DNA from: Ignavibacteriales bacterium
GTDB lineage: Bacteria > Bacteroidota > Ignavibacteria > Ignavibacteriales > SURF-24
Direction: 5' to 3'
Length of the DNA: 64,000 nucleotides
Assembly (NCBI GenBank): GCA_026390815.1
Contig: JAPLFH010000033.1
Location: forward strand, 240,460 to 304,459
Part shown: positions 1 through 8,638 of the stretch, piece after piece
Layout of the letters: the number at the start of each line of letters is the position of its first letter
Numbering within the stretch: position 1 is the first letter of the stretch
Notes under the pieces: generated by a model
What the model saw: only the letters and a program-made list of their open reading frames with translations
Told to the model about the DNA's origin: nothing
Databases searched by the model: none
Made by a program: the position numbers and the translations under genes

Positions 1-139
1 TATTCCACATTTTCATTTCAATTAAATGTATTAAATACTAAAAAAATATGGGCATTATTATTGTCCATCCCCTCTAAGTTTGAAAATAATATTCGATAAT
101 AATTTTGAATATCATTTAAATCGCATCATAGGAATAGAA

Positions 140-1522
140 ATGCAAGAAGTAATGGACACTTATCAAGACGATATATTGAGGCTAAATTCTGATGATCCGG
201 CTACACGCCGGGAAGCCGCTGAAAAGTATTTGACGGAAGATTTGCCCGATGAATTAGCAAAGCTGTTATGTACAAAAATGTCTGATGAAGATAAAGGATT
301 TAGAGACGTTGTTGGTTTTGCTTTAACATTCAGCAACAATCCGCAAATCCCCGTGTTCTTAGTTCCTTATATCTCGTCTCCGGATATTTCCGTAAGAAAT
401 CTTGCCGGGGAAATTCTTATAAAAAGAGGAAGCGGTTCTATAGATGCATTACTGCGATATCTTAAAGAAGGTGATGATGATGACAAAAAATTTATTATAG
501 ATATTTTGGGTTTGATTGGTGACTCCGCCCCAGCCGATGTAATACAAAATCTTTTACACGAATCCCCGAACGAAAATGTTATATTAGCCTGCATTGAAGC
601 ACTTGGTAACATCCAAAGGTTGGAAGCGCTTGATGATATTATGTCGTTCTATGATAAAAATGAATTGTTCCGCCCAACAGTTATTGAGGCAATAGGTAAA
701 GTTGGTGAAAATAAATCGTTAGAATTTATTTTAGATAAATATAATTTAGCTGATGATCTGACCAAATTTTCTATGCTGGAAATATTAGGAAGAATTGGTG
801 ATGAAACTACTTTCTTTTTCCTTTTAGCTGAACTTGGTAACATTACTGCACCGCTTACCTGGGCTGCAATAACATCCATTAAAAATTTAAAAGAAAAGCT
901 TTCGCTTGATGTTCCTTATGATGAATCCACAAAGAATGCAATTTTAAGCACACTTCATCATGGGGAAATTGATTATCAGCGAGCCGCATCCGCCCTACTA
1001 ACTTTTTTTAAGGACAAAGATATTCTTGCTGCAAGTTTTAAAATCTATGGTTTCGATCCGGAAATTGATGAGAATATAAAAGCGAACTTCTTTATTAATA
1101 AAAAAATTTTCTTCTCGGAAATTATCAACTATATAAAACCAAATTCAGTAAATCTAAAACAACTGCTCGATCTTATTAAACAAATGACTGATATAGATGG
1201 TGATGAGTTTGGAAAATTATCTCAATTAGAACAACATAATTTTTGCTCTTCATTAGCCGATCTTCTTTCCCATTCGGATGAAGAAGTAAGAAGAATTTCG
1301 ATGGAACTGATTTTTGCTCTGGACGAATCCACGGCATTTATCTTTATAGATCTCTTATGTTCAGATAGCAATGTATGGAATAAGATGAAACTGTTGGATA
1401 TTCTGGAAAATATTTTTAATGAAGAAGCCAATAAGGCGCTTAAAACTTTGATTAACGATGAAGAAGAAATGGTGAAAGAAAGAGCCATAATGGCATTAAA
1501 TCAAAGAAGGATTTTAAATTAA
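140..1522 (+). CDS. HEAT-repeat protein heading the chemotaxis operon
   Basis: A protein of about 460 residues built almost wholly of helical HEAT/PBS-lyase-like repeats of about 30 residues, such as the units with SVRNLAGEILIKRG, NVILACIEALGNI and LFRPTVIEAIGKVGE. There is no signal peptide, membrane segment or catalytic motif, so a scaffold or adaptor role in the cytoplasm is the likely reading. The frame is open back to a TTG at 80, but the ATG at 140 has an AGGA about 7 nt upstream and is preferred. cheR begins 15 nt after the stop, so the two are probably co-transcribed. The repeat class is clear; the function is unknown. Confidence 0.8.
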   Translation: MQEVMDTYQDDILRLNSDDPATRREAAEKYLTEDLPDELAKLLCTKMSDEDKGFRDVVGFALTFSNNPQIPVFLVPYISSPDISVRNLAGEILIKRGSGSIDALLRYLKEGDDDDKKFIIDILGLIGDSAPADVIQNLLHESPNENVILACIEALGNIQRLEALDDIMSFYDKNELFRPTVIEAIGKVGENKSLEFILDKYNLADDLTKFSMLEILGRIGDETTFFFLLAELGNITAPLTWAAITSIKNLKEKLSLDVPYDESTKNAILSTLHHGEIDYQRAASALLTFFKDKDILAASFKIYGFDPEIDENIKANFFINKKIFFSEIINYIKPNSVNLKQLLDLIKQMTDIDGDEFGKLSQLEQHNFCSSLADLLSHSDEEVRRISMELIFALDESTAFIFIDLLCSDSNVWNKMKLLDILENIFNEEANKALKTLINDEEEMVKERAIMALNQRRILN

Positions 1523-1537
1523 TGCAGGGATTGCAGA

Positions 1538-2440
1538 ATGTTAAACCAGTATAACGCCGCGCCTGTACCCAATAACGTTTATCCCAACTTTAAGTTGAAA
1601 AATGATAATGTTCTTTCAGACAAATCGTTTGAAGAATGGCGGCAATACATCTACAGTTTATGTGGAATTTATTTTCAAGACAATAAAAAATATTTGCTTG
1701 AAAGCAGACTGCAGAAAAGGATGACGCATATTGGGATAGAAGATTTTGAGAAGTACCTTGAATATTTGAAGTTTGGTACTAATAGAATGAACGAACAGAA
1801 ATATATGTTCGAGGCAATAACTATAAATGAAACTTACTTTTTCCGGAACCAACCACAGTTAGATGCACTTGTTTCTAACATTGTACCGGATATTTATTCT
1901 TTCAAATCGAAGATTTCTAATAATAAAATTAGAATCTGGAGCGCAGCAAGTTCATCTGGTGAAGAAGCATATTCCATTGCCGTAGTTCTAAATGAACTGA
2001 TTAAACCTAAATATCCATCTTTGGAATTTGAGATTGTTGGTACCGATATAAATAATGCAGTTGTTGAAACAGCAAAGAAAGGTATTTACAGAGATTATTC
2101 AATAAGGAATGCCCCGGCATATTATCTTAAAAAATATTTTAAATCAAATAACGGTTATTTTGAATTTGATCCTACCCTGAAACAGAGAGTAAGCTTTAAG
2201 ATTGTGAACCTGTTAGATGATATAGCAATGAGAGCAATGGCAAATTTTGATGTTATCTTCTGCGCAAATGTACTTATATATTTCGATCTGAGAGCCAAAA
2301 TTAAGGTAATATCTAAGTTGTATGATTCATTAAACAAAAACGGATATTTGTTTATTGGTTATTCAGAAACCTTACACGGAGTATCTAAAGCGTTTAAATT
2401 GGTTAGTTATCCTAAAACAATAGGTTATAAAAAGGAGTAG
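1538..2440 (+). CDS. cheR: Chemotaxis protein methyltransferase CheR
   Basis: CheR uses S-adenosylmethionine to methylate glutamates on chemoreceptors, for adaptation. The 300 residues match the family length. The N-terminal helical domain (about 30-100) is followed by the methyltransferase domain with the SAM-binding motif IWSAASSSGEEAYSIA (about residues 132-147) and the motif CANVLIYFD (about 245-253), then GYLFIGYSETL, all typical of CheR. It lies between the HEAT-repeat gene and two CheY-like genes, and its partner cheB lies downstream at 5779. There is no C-terminal TPR or receptor pentapeptide-binding extension. Confidence 0.96.
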   Translation: MLNQYNAAPVPNNVYPNFKLKNDNVLSDKSFEEWRQYIYSLCGIYFQDNKKYLLESRLQKRMTHIGIEDFEKYLEYLKFGTNRMNEQKYMFEAITINETYFFRNQPQLDALVSNIVPDIYSFKSKISNNKIRIWSAASSSGEEAYSIAVVLNELIKPKYPSLEFEIVGTDINNAVVETAKKGIYRDYSIRNAPAYYLKKYFKSNNGYFEFDPTLKQRVSFKIVNLLDDIAMRAMANFDVIFCANVLIYFDLRAKIKVISKLYDSLNKNGYLFIGYSETLHGVSKAFKLVSYPKTIGYKKE

Positions 2441-2444
2441 GTTA

Positions 2445-2810
2445 ATGAAAAAGGTGATACTCATCGCCGACGATTCACCTACGATAAGAAAATTCGTAAG
2501 TGTAGCTTTAAGCATTAGAGGATTTGAGGTTGTTTCAGCTTCCGACGGAATGGAAGCGGTTGAAAAGCTTCCTCTGCAAAACATCGATCTTGTAATAACA
2601 GATTTGAATATGCCGAACATCGATGGTTATGAATTAATTAAAACAATTCGGCAAGACGTAAGATATAAGGAAACACCAATTATTATTCTTTCTTCACTTT
2701 CTAAAAGTGCAGAAATAGAAAAAGGATTGGCGTCCGGTGCAAACTCGTATCTTATTAAACCATTCGATCCTAAAAGAATTCAATATGAAGTTGCCAAATA
2801 CTTGAATTAG
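2445..2810 (+). CDS. CheY-like single-domain response regulator (first copy)
   Basis: A stand-alone receiver domain of 121 residues. Acidic pocket Asp9-Asp10, phospho-acceptor Asp53 in ITDLNMPNIDG, and the conserved Lys in SYLIKPFDP are all present, so it should be phosphorylatable. It is less like flagellar CheY than the next gene: ITDLNMP replaces ITDWNMP. It follows cheR by 4 nt. It may act as a phosphate sink for CheA, or serve another output such as the HEAT-repeat protein; that is inference. Confidence 0.9.
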   Translation: MKKVILIADDSPTIRKFVSVALSIRGFEVVSASDGMEAVEKLPLQNIDLVITDLNMPNIDGYELIKTIRQDVRYKETPIIILSSLSKSAEIEKGLASGANSYLIKPFDPKRIQYEVAKYLN

Positions 2811-2824
2811 AAAAAGGGAAAAAG

Positions 2825-3202
2825 ATGTCCATTAAATTTTTAGTAGTAGATGACTCAGTTACAATGCGCAGGATAGTAACAAACTCACTTAAAACACTTG
2901 GGTACGATAGTTTTATAGAAGCCTGCGACGGTAGAGAAGCAATTGGTAAACTGGCGGTAGAACGCGATATAAATTTTGTTATTACTGATTGGAATATGCC
3001 GGTATTAAGCGGGCTGGAATTAACCAAGTCAATACGCAGCGATCCTGCCACAGAAAAAATTCCTATTCTTATGGTAACAACCCGCGGTGTTAAAGAAGAT
3101 ATAATTGAAGCTTTACAGGCGCGGGTTTCCAATTACATTGTTAAACCATTTACACCACAGATTCTTAAAGAAAAGATTGATCAAATTTTAGCGGCAATCT
3201 GA
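2825..3202 (+). CDS. cheY: Chemotaxis response regulator CheY (likely motor-binding)
   Basis: A stand-alone receiver of 125 residues with Asp9-Asp10, phospho-acceptor Asp55 in the hallmark ITDWNMP, a Thr-containing MVTTRG switch strand and Lys in NYIVKPFTP. It is closer to E. coli CheY than its upstream neighbour over the whole length (compare TDWNMP and VKPFT). Phospho-CheY would bind the N-terminal peptide of FliM (22014) and change motor rotation. It sits 14 nt after the first receiver gene and 11 nt before cheZ, so kinase, regulator and phosphatase are in one operon. Confidence 0.95.
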   Translation: MSIKFLVVDDSVTMRRIVTNSLKTLGYDSFIEACDGREAIGKLAVERDINFVITDWNMPVLSGLELTKSIRSDPATEKIPILMVTTRGVKEDIIEALQARVSNYIVKPFTPQILKEKIDQILAAI

Positions 3203-3213
3203 ACGAGGATTTT

Positions 3214-3978
3214 ATGAACACATCACCAACAAATATGAATTCGCTTTTTGAAAAACTTAATGATTTGAAATCTATATTCAAGTTTACAGAAAAAGTTGTC
3301 CCAATAATTCAAAGTCTAACAGAATTTATGAAGGAGGTTGTTCCACTTCTTGAAAATATAAACACCTCCATAGCAGACAGCACATCAAAAATACCACAGG
3401 CGTCTAATCAAATTAAAAATGTAACCAGCGCTACAGAACTTGCTACCACAGAAATATTAGATCTTGTTGATGAAATTACCGGCAATCTTAAAAAATCAGA
3501 AACTATCCTAAATAACGTAATGGTAAATTGGAAACAAGAAAATCAAACGCTGGTTCAGTTACGTGCTCTTGTAAAAGATAATGAGAAAGCAGCAAAACTT
3601 TTGGAAGAATATGTTTCTGAAAACGATTATACCAATCAGTTAAAAGATGTTATAAAGATTCTTGTAAAATCTAATAACGACACTTATAAAATAACACTCT
3701 CATTACAAGTTCAGGATATAACAGCCCAACAACTTGCTGCCGTAAATCATCTTATTCAATCAGTCCATGCAAAACTGGCATCTTTAATAGATAATATTGA
3801 GCATGCCGAATTGGATGATGATATTAAGATTATTAAACAAGAACTTGATGAACAGGCGCATTATGATCCTAACGCATCTTACCTTAACTCTGCTGGAAAA
3901 CAAAATGAAGTTGATGAAATAATAAACCTGCAAGGTGCAAAAACATCACAGGAAGAAATAGATAAGCTTTTTAGATAA
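3214..3978 (+). CDS. cheZ: Protein phosphatase CheZ
   Basis: CheZ removes phosphate from phospho-CheY. The 254 residues are almost all helical. The catalytic signature appears as LQVQDITAQQ with Asp168 and Gln172, the same four-residue spacing as Asp143 and Gln147 of E. coli CheZ. The N-terminal half is long helices that would form the dimer bundle. The extreme C-terminus, SQEEIDKLFR (245-254), sits where CheZ carries its CheY-docking peptide, and here resembles the FliM N-terminal motif. The gene lies between cheY and cheA. The catalytic motif makes the assignment good although overall divergence is high. Confidence 0.85.
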   Translation: MNTSPTNMNSLFEKLNDLKSIFKFTEKVVPIIQSLTEFMKEVVPLLENINTSIADSTSKIPQASNQIKNVTSATELATTEILDLVDEITGNLKKSETILNNVMVNWKQENQTLVQLRALVKDNEKAAKLLEEYVSENDYTNQLKDVIKILVKSNNDTYKITLSLQVQDITAQQLAAVNHLIQSVHAKLASLIDNIEHAELDDDIKIIKQELDEQAHYDPNASYLNSAGKQNEVDEIINLQGAKTSQEEIDKLFR

Positions 3979-3982
3979 TACT

Positions 3983-5779
3983 ATGGAGAATGAATTACAA
4001 TTTAGCTTGTTGAATGATCCGGATATGAAAGAGATTTTTGAAAGTTTTGTTATTGAAACTAAGGAAATTCTTGAAAAGCTGGATCTCAACCTTGTTGATC
4101 TGGAAAAACGATCCCAGGATACAGAACTTCTTAACGATATTTTCAGATCATTCCATACCGTTAAAGGCACGGCTGGATTTCTGGGTTTAGATAAACTTAC
4201 TTTCCTAACTCATCATGCGGAAGATATTTTAAATAAACTACGCAAGCTTGAAGTATTGTTAGATGATGAAATTATGAATGCCATACTTCTTGCATATGAC
4301 AGTATGAAAGAACTTGTTTTGCACATTGAATCGAACAAGAATGAAGAAATTAATGTTGATGAAGCAGTTGAAGCATTAAAGATTGTTCTCTCCAGATGCG
4401 AAAGTAAAAGTGCAGCCCAATCGGATATTGAAATTGAAACACAAACCACAGCAATTCAATCGGGGGAAATTCAGAATAAAGTATCGGAATTAGTTGAAGT
4501 AGATGAAATACCGGATTTAACTTGTGAAATTACTCCGGAAAAAATAAATATTTCCAAGCAAGAAAAAATAATTGAAGCGGCACATAAAAAGGGTGATAAT
4601 ACAATCCGTGTTGATGTAGAGCGCCTGGATGAATTGGTGAATATTGTTTCTGAATTAGTTCTTGGCAGAAATCGTTTAAGCCAAATATATCACGAAGCTT
4701 CCATTGATTATGAAGGTACTAAATTATCGCGCGATCTTGCAGAAACTTCCCGGCATATGGATTTGATGACAACTGAACTTCAGCTTGCAGTTATGAAAAC
4801 AAGAATGATAAAGATTGGCAAAGTATTTAATAAATTTCCCCGGCTTGTACGCGACTTAAGCAAAGAAACAAAAAAAGATATTGAACTTGTTATCCATGGA
4901 GAAGAAACTGAACTTGATAAAACTTTAATAGAAGAAATAAATGATCCGCTTGTTCACCTTGTCCGCAATTCTATTGATCATGGAGTAGAACTTCCGGAAG
5001 ATAGAATCAAAAAACAAAAGCCGGCTAAGGGAACCATAACTTTAGCCGCAGAGCACGAAGGCAATAACATCATCATTACAATTCAGGATGATGGTAAAGG
5101 AATTGACCCTGAAAAGATAAAAGAAAAAGCGATTGAAAAAGGACTTCTTAATAAAGAAAGAGCTAAGGAGTTAACAAAGCAGGAAATTTTTAATCTTATT
5201 TTCTTGCCCGGATTTTCTACCGCAGAAAAAGTAACAAACATCTCCGGGCGTGGTGTTGGAATGGACGTTGTAAAAACCAACATTACAAAATTGCGTGGAA
5301 TTATTAATGTTGATTCGGAAGTTGATAAAGGAACAAAGATAATCCTAAAGTTGCCTTTAACGCTTGCAATAATTCAAGGCTTACTGGTTGGAATAAACAA
5401 GGAAACAGTTATCATTCCATTGAATTCAGTAATCGAAGTAGTTCGTGTTTCTTCTGAACAAATCCATACAATAAACAAAAAAGAAGTAATCCAATTAAGG
5501 GATTCAGTTCTTCCGCTAATAAATATTCATAAACTATTGTTTAAATTTGCAAGTAATGGACACGATAGAACCTGGCAATATGTGGTTGTTGTAGGAATTG
5601 CGGAAAAACGGTTCGGAATAAAAGTCGATATGCTGCTTGGTCAAAAAGAAGTAGTAATTAAATCACTTGGAAGTTATTTGGGAAACATACAAGGAATAGC
5701 TGGCTCTACAATTATGGGTGATGGAAAAGTAGTTGTAATATTGGATCTGGCTGAGCTAATTAACAACTTAAGAGAATAA
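3983..5779 (+). CDS. cheA: Chemotaxis histidine kinase CheA (no P2 domain)
   Basis: CheA autophosphorylates under receptor control and passes phosphate to CheY and CheB. Domains in order: HPt (1-130) with phospho-accepting His58 in FHTVKGTAGF; a low-complexity linker (about 130-200); dimerisation P3 (about 205-275, DVERLDELVNIVSELVLGRN); GHKL ATPase (about 300-455, with LVHLVRNSIDHGVE, DDGKGID and GRGVGMDVV); and a CheW-like regulatory domain (about 456-598). At 598 residues it is shorter than E. coli CheA (654), because the linker shows no P2 CheY-binding domain. Its stop overlaps the cheB start by one base. Confidence 0.97.
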   Translation: MENELQFSLLNDPDMKEIFESFVIETKEILEKLDLNLVDLEKRSQDTELLNDIFRSFHTVKGTAGFLGLDKLTFLTHHAEDILNKLRKLEVLLDDEIMNAILLAYDSMKELVLHIESNKNEEINVDEAVEALKIVLSRCESKSAAQSDIEIETQTTAIQSGEIQNKVSELVEVDEIPDLTCEITPEKINISKQEKIIEAAHKKGDNTIRVDVERLDELVNIVSELVLGRNRLSQIYHEASIDYEGTKLSRDLAETSRHMDLMTTELQLAVMKTRMIKIGKVFNKFPRLVRDLSKETKKDIELVIHGEETELDKTLIEEINDPLVHLVRNSIDHGVELPEDRIKKQKPAKGTITLAAEHEGNNIIITIQDDGKGIDPEKIKEKAIEKGLLNKERAKELTKQEIFNLIFLPGFSTAEKVTNISGRGVGMDVVKTNITKLRGIINVDSEVDKGTKIILKLPLTLAIIQGLLVGINKETVIIPLNSVIEVVRVSSEQIHTINKKEVIQLRDSVLPLINIHKLLFKFASNGHDRTWQYVVVVGIAEKRFGIKVDMLLGQKEVVIKSLGSYLGNIQGIAGSTIMGDGKVVVILDLAELINNLRE

Positions 5780-6852
5780 TGATAACAAGAAAAATAAAAG
5801 TTCTTGTTGTTGATGATTCCGCATTTATGCGCAAATCATTAAGTATGATGTTGGAATCTGATCCGGAGATTGAAGTAATTGCTACGGCAAGGGATGGTCT
5901 GGAAGGGATTGAATTAGCAAAACGATTATCACCAGATCTGATTACCCTTGATATTGAAATGCCAAAGATGGATGGGCTGACAGCGCTGCAAAGAATAATG
6001 GCAGAACATCCAACTGCAGTTATGATGGTAAGTTCTTTAACAACTGATGGAGCTGATGCAACATTAAAAGCTCTGGAGCTTGGCGCAATTGATTTTATTC
6101 CAAAGGAAATGTCTTTTGTTAGCGTTAATATCGTTAAGATAAAATTAGATCTTATTCAAAAAGTAAAATCGATTGTAAGACAGCAAGAACATAAAGCCCG
6201 GTTAGTACGTTTAAGAGAAATTACTCACAAAATCCAGGTTGATGTTGTTCCGCCAACAAAGTCGGAAAAACTTCCATCTAAATTTTATAAGGCAATTGCG
6301 CTCGGTATTTCTACCGGTGGTCCATTATCACTTCAGAAAGTAATTCCGCAGCTATCAAAAAAAGTTAATTGCCCTATTTTTATAGTACAGCATATGCCGC
6401 CAAAGTTTACAAAGTCGCTGGCAGATCGATTAAATGGACTGAGTGCCCTTGAAGTAAAGGAAGCCGAAAATGCAGAGACTGTAAAAGGCGGAATAGTATA
6501 TATTGCACCGGGTGGTTTTCATATGCACATAGAAAATGGTTCCTTTAGTTCGATTAAAATAAGAATCTCAGAAGAGCCGGCAGATACACTCCATCGCCCA
6601 TCTGTTGATGTAATGATGGATTCGGTTGTTAAAGTGTATGGCAAGAGTACGCTTGGAATAATTATGACCGGTATGGGTAAAGATGGTTTTGAAGCAATGA
6701 AAGAATTGAAAAGTTTGGGTGGAAATACAATTGCGCAAGATGAAGATAGTAGTGTTGTTTATGGCATGCCAAAAGCAATTGTTGATGGCGGGTTAGCAGA
6801 TTTAATTTTGCCATTGGAAAGAATTTCAGAAATTATAAACATGGCGTTTTAA
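5779..6852 (+). CDS. cheB: Chemotaxis-specific protein-glutamate methylesterase CheB
   Basis: CheB removes methyl groups from chemoreceptors after phosphorylation by CheA. An N-terminal receiver (1-125, phospho-acceptor Asp58 in LDIEMPKMDG) is joined to a C-terminal methylesterase. The catalytic triad can be placed at Ser178 (GISTGGP), His205 (QHMPP) and Asp302 (TGMGKDG). The 357 residues are typical. The start ATG shares its first base with the cheA stop codon (TAATG), which suggests translational coupling. With cheR at 1538 it completes the adaptation pair. Confidence 0.96.
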   Translation: MITRKIKVLVVDDSAFMRKSLSMMLESDPEIEVIATARDGLEGIELAKRLSPDLITLDIEMPKMDGLTALQRIMAEHPTAVMMVSSLTTDGADATLKALELGAIDFIPKEMSFVSVNIVKIKLDLIQKVKSIVRQQEHKARLVRLREITHKIQVDVVPPTKSEKLPSKFYKAIALGISTGGPLSLQKVIPQLSKKVNCPIFIVQHMPPKFTKSLADRLNGLSALEVKEAENAETVKGGIVYIAPGGFHMHIENGSFSSIKIRISEEPADTLHRPSVDVMMDSVVKVYGKSTLGIIMTGMGKDGFEAMKELKSLGGNTIAQDEDSSVVYGMPKAIVDGGLADLILPLERISEIINMAF

Positions 6853-6853
6853 T

Positions 6854-7099
6854 ATGAATGATTCATTTGAAAATTTTGCATTTACTGAAATTGATATTAA
6901 GGGAACTGGTTCCAGAAATATTATAAAATCTAAGGATGTAAATATTTTGGGCAAAGCGGTTATCACTATTGATGAAGAAAGCAATAATGGAGTTAAAATA
7001 ATTCTAAAAAAGGATGACAAAGAAAATATTAAAGAGATTAAGTTTGTTTGTTCCTGCGGGGAAACAAAGTCCGTTATTCTGGATTATTCTGACGAATAA
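6854..7099 (+). CDS. Small CxCG protein of unknown function after cheB
   Basis: An 81-residue protein starting 1 nt after the cheB stop, so almost certainly co-expressed with it. It is acidic and lysine-rich, probably mostly beta-structured, and ends in KFVCSCGETKSVILDYSDE. The CxCG knuckle is half of a zinc ribbon, so metal binding by a dimer is possible. I do not recognise the family. It is the last gene of the chemotaxis operon; a 122-nt gap with a sigma-54-like promoter follows. Confidence 0.65.
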   Translation: MNDSFENFAFTEIDIKGTGSRNIIKSKDVNILGKAVITIDEESNNGVKIILKKDDKENIKEIKFVCSCGETKSVILDYSDE

Positions 7100-7174
7100 T
7101 TTACACCTGCACACATTTAGCCATTCTTTTATTCCGATTACTAAATTTAGTTCATAGATTCTGAATATATCTGC

Positions 7175-7190
7175 TGGCACCACATTTGTC
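7175..7190 (+). promoter_or_regulatory. Sigma-54-like promoter upstream of flgB
   Basis: TGGCAC-N5-TTGT: a perfect -24 element and the invariant G of the -12 element, with exact GG-N10-G spacing. The final C of the -12 GC is T here. The predicted start at about 7201 would give a leader of about 21 nt to the flgB ATG. It sits in the only sizeable gap between the che and flagellar operons. Confidence 0.65.
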
Positions 7191-7192
7191 CT

Positions 7193-7216
7193 TTTTGCTT
7201 TAACTTAAAAGCAAAA
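7193..7216 (+). repeat. Inverted repeat overlapping the flgB promoter start region
   Basis: TTTTGCTTT-AACTTA-AAAGCAAAA, a perfect 9-bp inverted repeat with a 6-nt spacer, ending 6 nt before the flgB ATG. The predicted sigma-54 start (about 7201) falls inside it, so a hairpin could not form in that transcript. It could be a DNA-binding site, or a weak hairpin on read-through RNA from the che operon. Confidence 0.4.
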
Positions 7217-7221
7217 GCAAT

Positions 7222-7614
7222 ATGCCAGAACCAACGATAAAAGTTTTAGAAAGACTGATTTCATATTCAGCGTTACGGCAAAAAGTAATCAGTAAAAACA
7301 TCGCTAATATTTCTACGCAAAATTACCAGCGCGAAGAAGTTAAATTTAACGATCTACTTACGGAAGGCATAAATGCAAATCTAAAAGCCACAGAAACCCA
7401 GCATTTTCAAAGTAAAAATTTATCATCAGCAGATCCATCAGAGTTTACCGTGGTAAAAGATACTGAGACAGAAATGTTATCCGGTATTAACAACGTTAAT
7501 ATCGATAAAGAAATGGCTGACCTGGCAGAAAATTCAATAATGTATAAATTCGCTGCAAAAAAATTACAATTATATTTTAGATCTCTGCAAGAAGTAATTA
7601 AAGGACAAAGATAA
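7222..7614 (+). CDS. flgB: Flagellar proximal rod protein FlgB
   Basis: A rod subunit exported by the flagellar type III system. The 130 residues show the rod/hook N-terminal signature: hydrophobic ISYSALRQKVISKNIANIST with the ANxxT-type turn, then NYQREEVKF, and a C-terminal helix ending YFRSLQEVIKGQR. It is the first gene of the rod/MS-ring operon and is followed 3 nt later by flgC, the usual order. No strong Shine-Dalgarno is seen; the leader predicted from the sigma-54-like promoter is only about 21 nt. Confidence 0.95.
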   Translation: MPEPTIKVLERLISYSALRQKVISKNIANISTQNYQREEVKFNDLLTEGINANLKATETQHFQSKNLSSADPSEFTVVKDTETEMLSGINNVNIDKEMADLAENSIMYKFAAKKLQLYFRSLQEVIKGQR

Positions 7615-7617
7615 AAT

Positions 7618-8109
7618 ATGAAGGTAGGTTTGAACTTCAATGGTTTTAATATCAGCGCAAAAGGAATGAGCATCCAAAGAAAAAAAATGGATCTGGTTGC
7701 AGAAAATATTGCAAACATGGATACTACTAAGGCTGAAAATGGTAAACCTTACCAAAGGAAATTTCTTATTGTAAACTCCGAAAATAAATTACCCGGCATT
7801 GAATTAAATAAGAATTCAATTCAATTAAGAACAACTGACATTGAGCATATCCGGCAGGAAGTTGTATTAGTGCCGGAAAATAATTCGGATTTACAAATAA
7901 ATGGTAAGGAAATTGAAGACTCATCTACAGGTAGCCAAGTCTTTATGCCAGAACATCCGGATGCAAATGAAAAAGGTTATGTAACAATGCCTAATGTAAA
8001 TATAATTACAGAAATGGTTGATATGATTGCTGCCTCCAGAGGATATGAATCGAACTTAACAGCTTTCAATGCTTCAAAACAAATGGCTAAAGATTCACTG
8101 GAGATATGA
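7618..8109 (+). CDS. flgC: Flagellar proximal rod protein FlgC
   Basis: A rod protein of 163 residues. The N-terminal rod signature (GMSIQRKKMDLVAENIANMDTT) and the C-terminal VDMIAASRGYESNLTAFNASKQMAKDSLEI are diagnostic; the last resembles the FlgC ending seen across bacteria. It is slightly longer than the E. coli protein (134), with extra sequence in the middle (about 70-110). It overlaps the next small gene by 4 nt (ATGA). Confidence 0.95.
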   Translation: MKVGLNFNGFNISAKGMSIQRKKMDLVAENIANMDTTKAENGKPYQRKFLIVNSENKLPGIELNKNSIQLRTTDIEHIRQEVVLVPENNSDLQINGKEIEDSSTGSQVFMPEHPDANEKGYVTMPNVNIITEMVDMIAASRGYESNLTAFNASKQMAKDSLEI

Positions 8110-8348
8110 GAATGAAAATTTCTACTAATGCAATTGGAAATTATAATCCCTATCAAATTAATAATACGCTAAAAACAAACAGTGCTGCTCCAACCACAAA
8201 AGTTGATGCGGTAACAAAAGAAGAGAAAGAATTTTTTGTACAGCTTTATCCGGAAAACAAAAAAGAAATAATGGATTATCATTTTTACAAATCTACAGGC
8301 AAAATGTCCGGTGTTGCCCTGGGATCAATTTTCGATAGAAGAGGTTAA
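8106..8348 (+). CDS. Small orphan protein between flgC and fliE
   Basis: An 80-residue hydrophilic protein whose ATG overlaps the flgC stop; fliE starts 1 nt after its stop. The first half is Asn/Thr/Ala-rich and probably disordered; the second half has a defined core with KEFFVQLYPENKKEIMDY and ends in ALGSIFDRRG. There is no signal peptide or membrane segment. The tight coupling on both sides argues that it is real and acts in rod or MS-ring assembly, but I cannot name a family. An internal ATG at 8112 is an alternative start. Confidence 0.7.
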   Translation: MRMKISTNAIGNYNPYQINNTLKTNSAAPTTKVDAVTKEEKEFFVQLYPENKKEIMDYHFYKSTGKMSGVALGSIFDRRG

Positions 8349-8349
8349 C

Positions 8350-8634
8350 ATGGGAATTGAAGGAATAGCCGGTTCAATAAAATTAATTTCACCGGAAAAT
8401 ACAATTGATAAAAGCAGCAGCCCGGGATTCGGAAATGTTTTTTCCGATTTTATGAAACAGGTAAACGAAGACCAGGCAACATCTAGCAGGATGTTAAATG
8501 ATTTTGCTTCCGGAAATGGTGTGGAAATTCACGAAGTAATGATAGCTGGTGAAAAAGCCAAAACCAGTTTAGACCTGCTTATGGAAATACGAAATAAATC
8601 AATTGATATGTTCAAAGAATTAAGTAGAATTTAA
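8350..8634 (+). CDS. fliE: Flagellar hook-basal body adapter FliE
   Basis: FliE joins the MS-ring and export gate to the rod. The protein of 94 residues has the characteristic C-terminal half: SDFMKQVNEDQATSS, then EIHEVMIAGEKAKTSLDLLM and EIRNKSIDMFKELSRI, close to FliE of many phyla. The frame is open to a TTG at 8311, but the ATG at 8350 has GAGG about 7 nt upstream and gives the normal FliE length. fliF follows at once. Confidence 0.94.
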   Translation: MGIEGIAGSIKLISPENTIDKSSSPGFGNVFSDFMKQVNEDQATSSRMLNDFASGNGVEIHEVMIAGEKAKTSLDLLMEIRNKSIDMFKELSRI

Positions 8635-8638
8635 AAAC

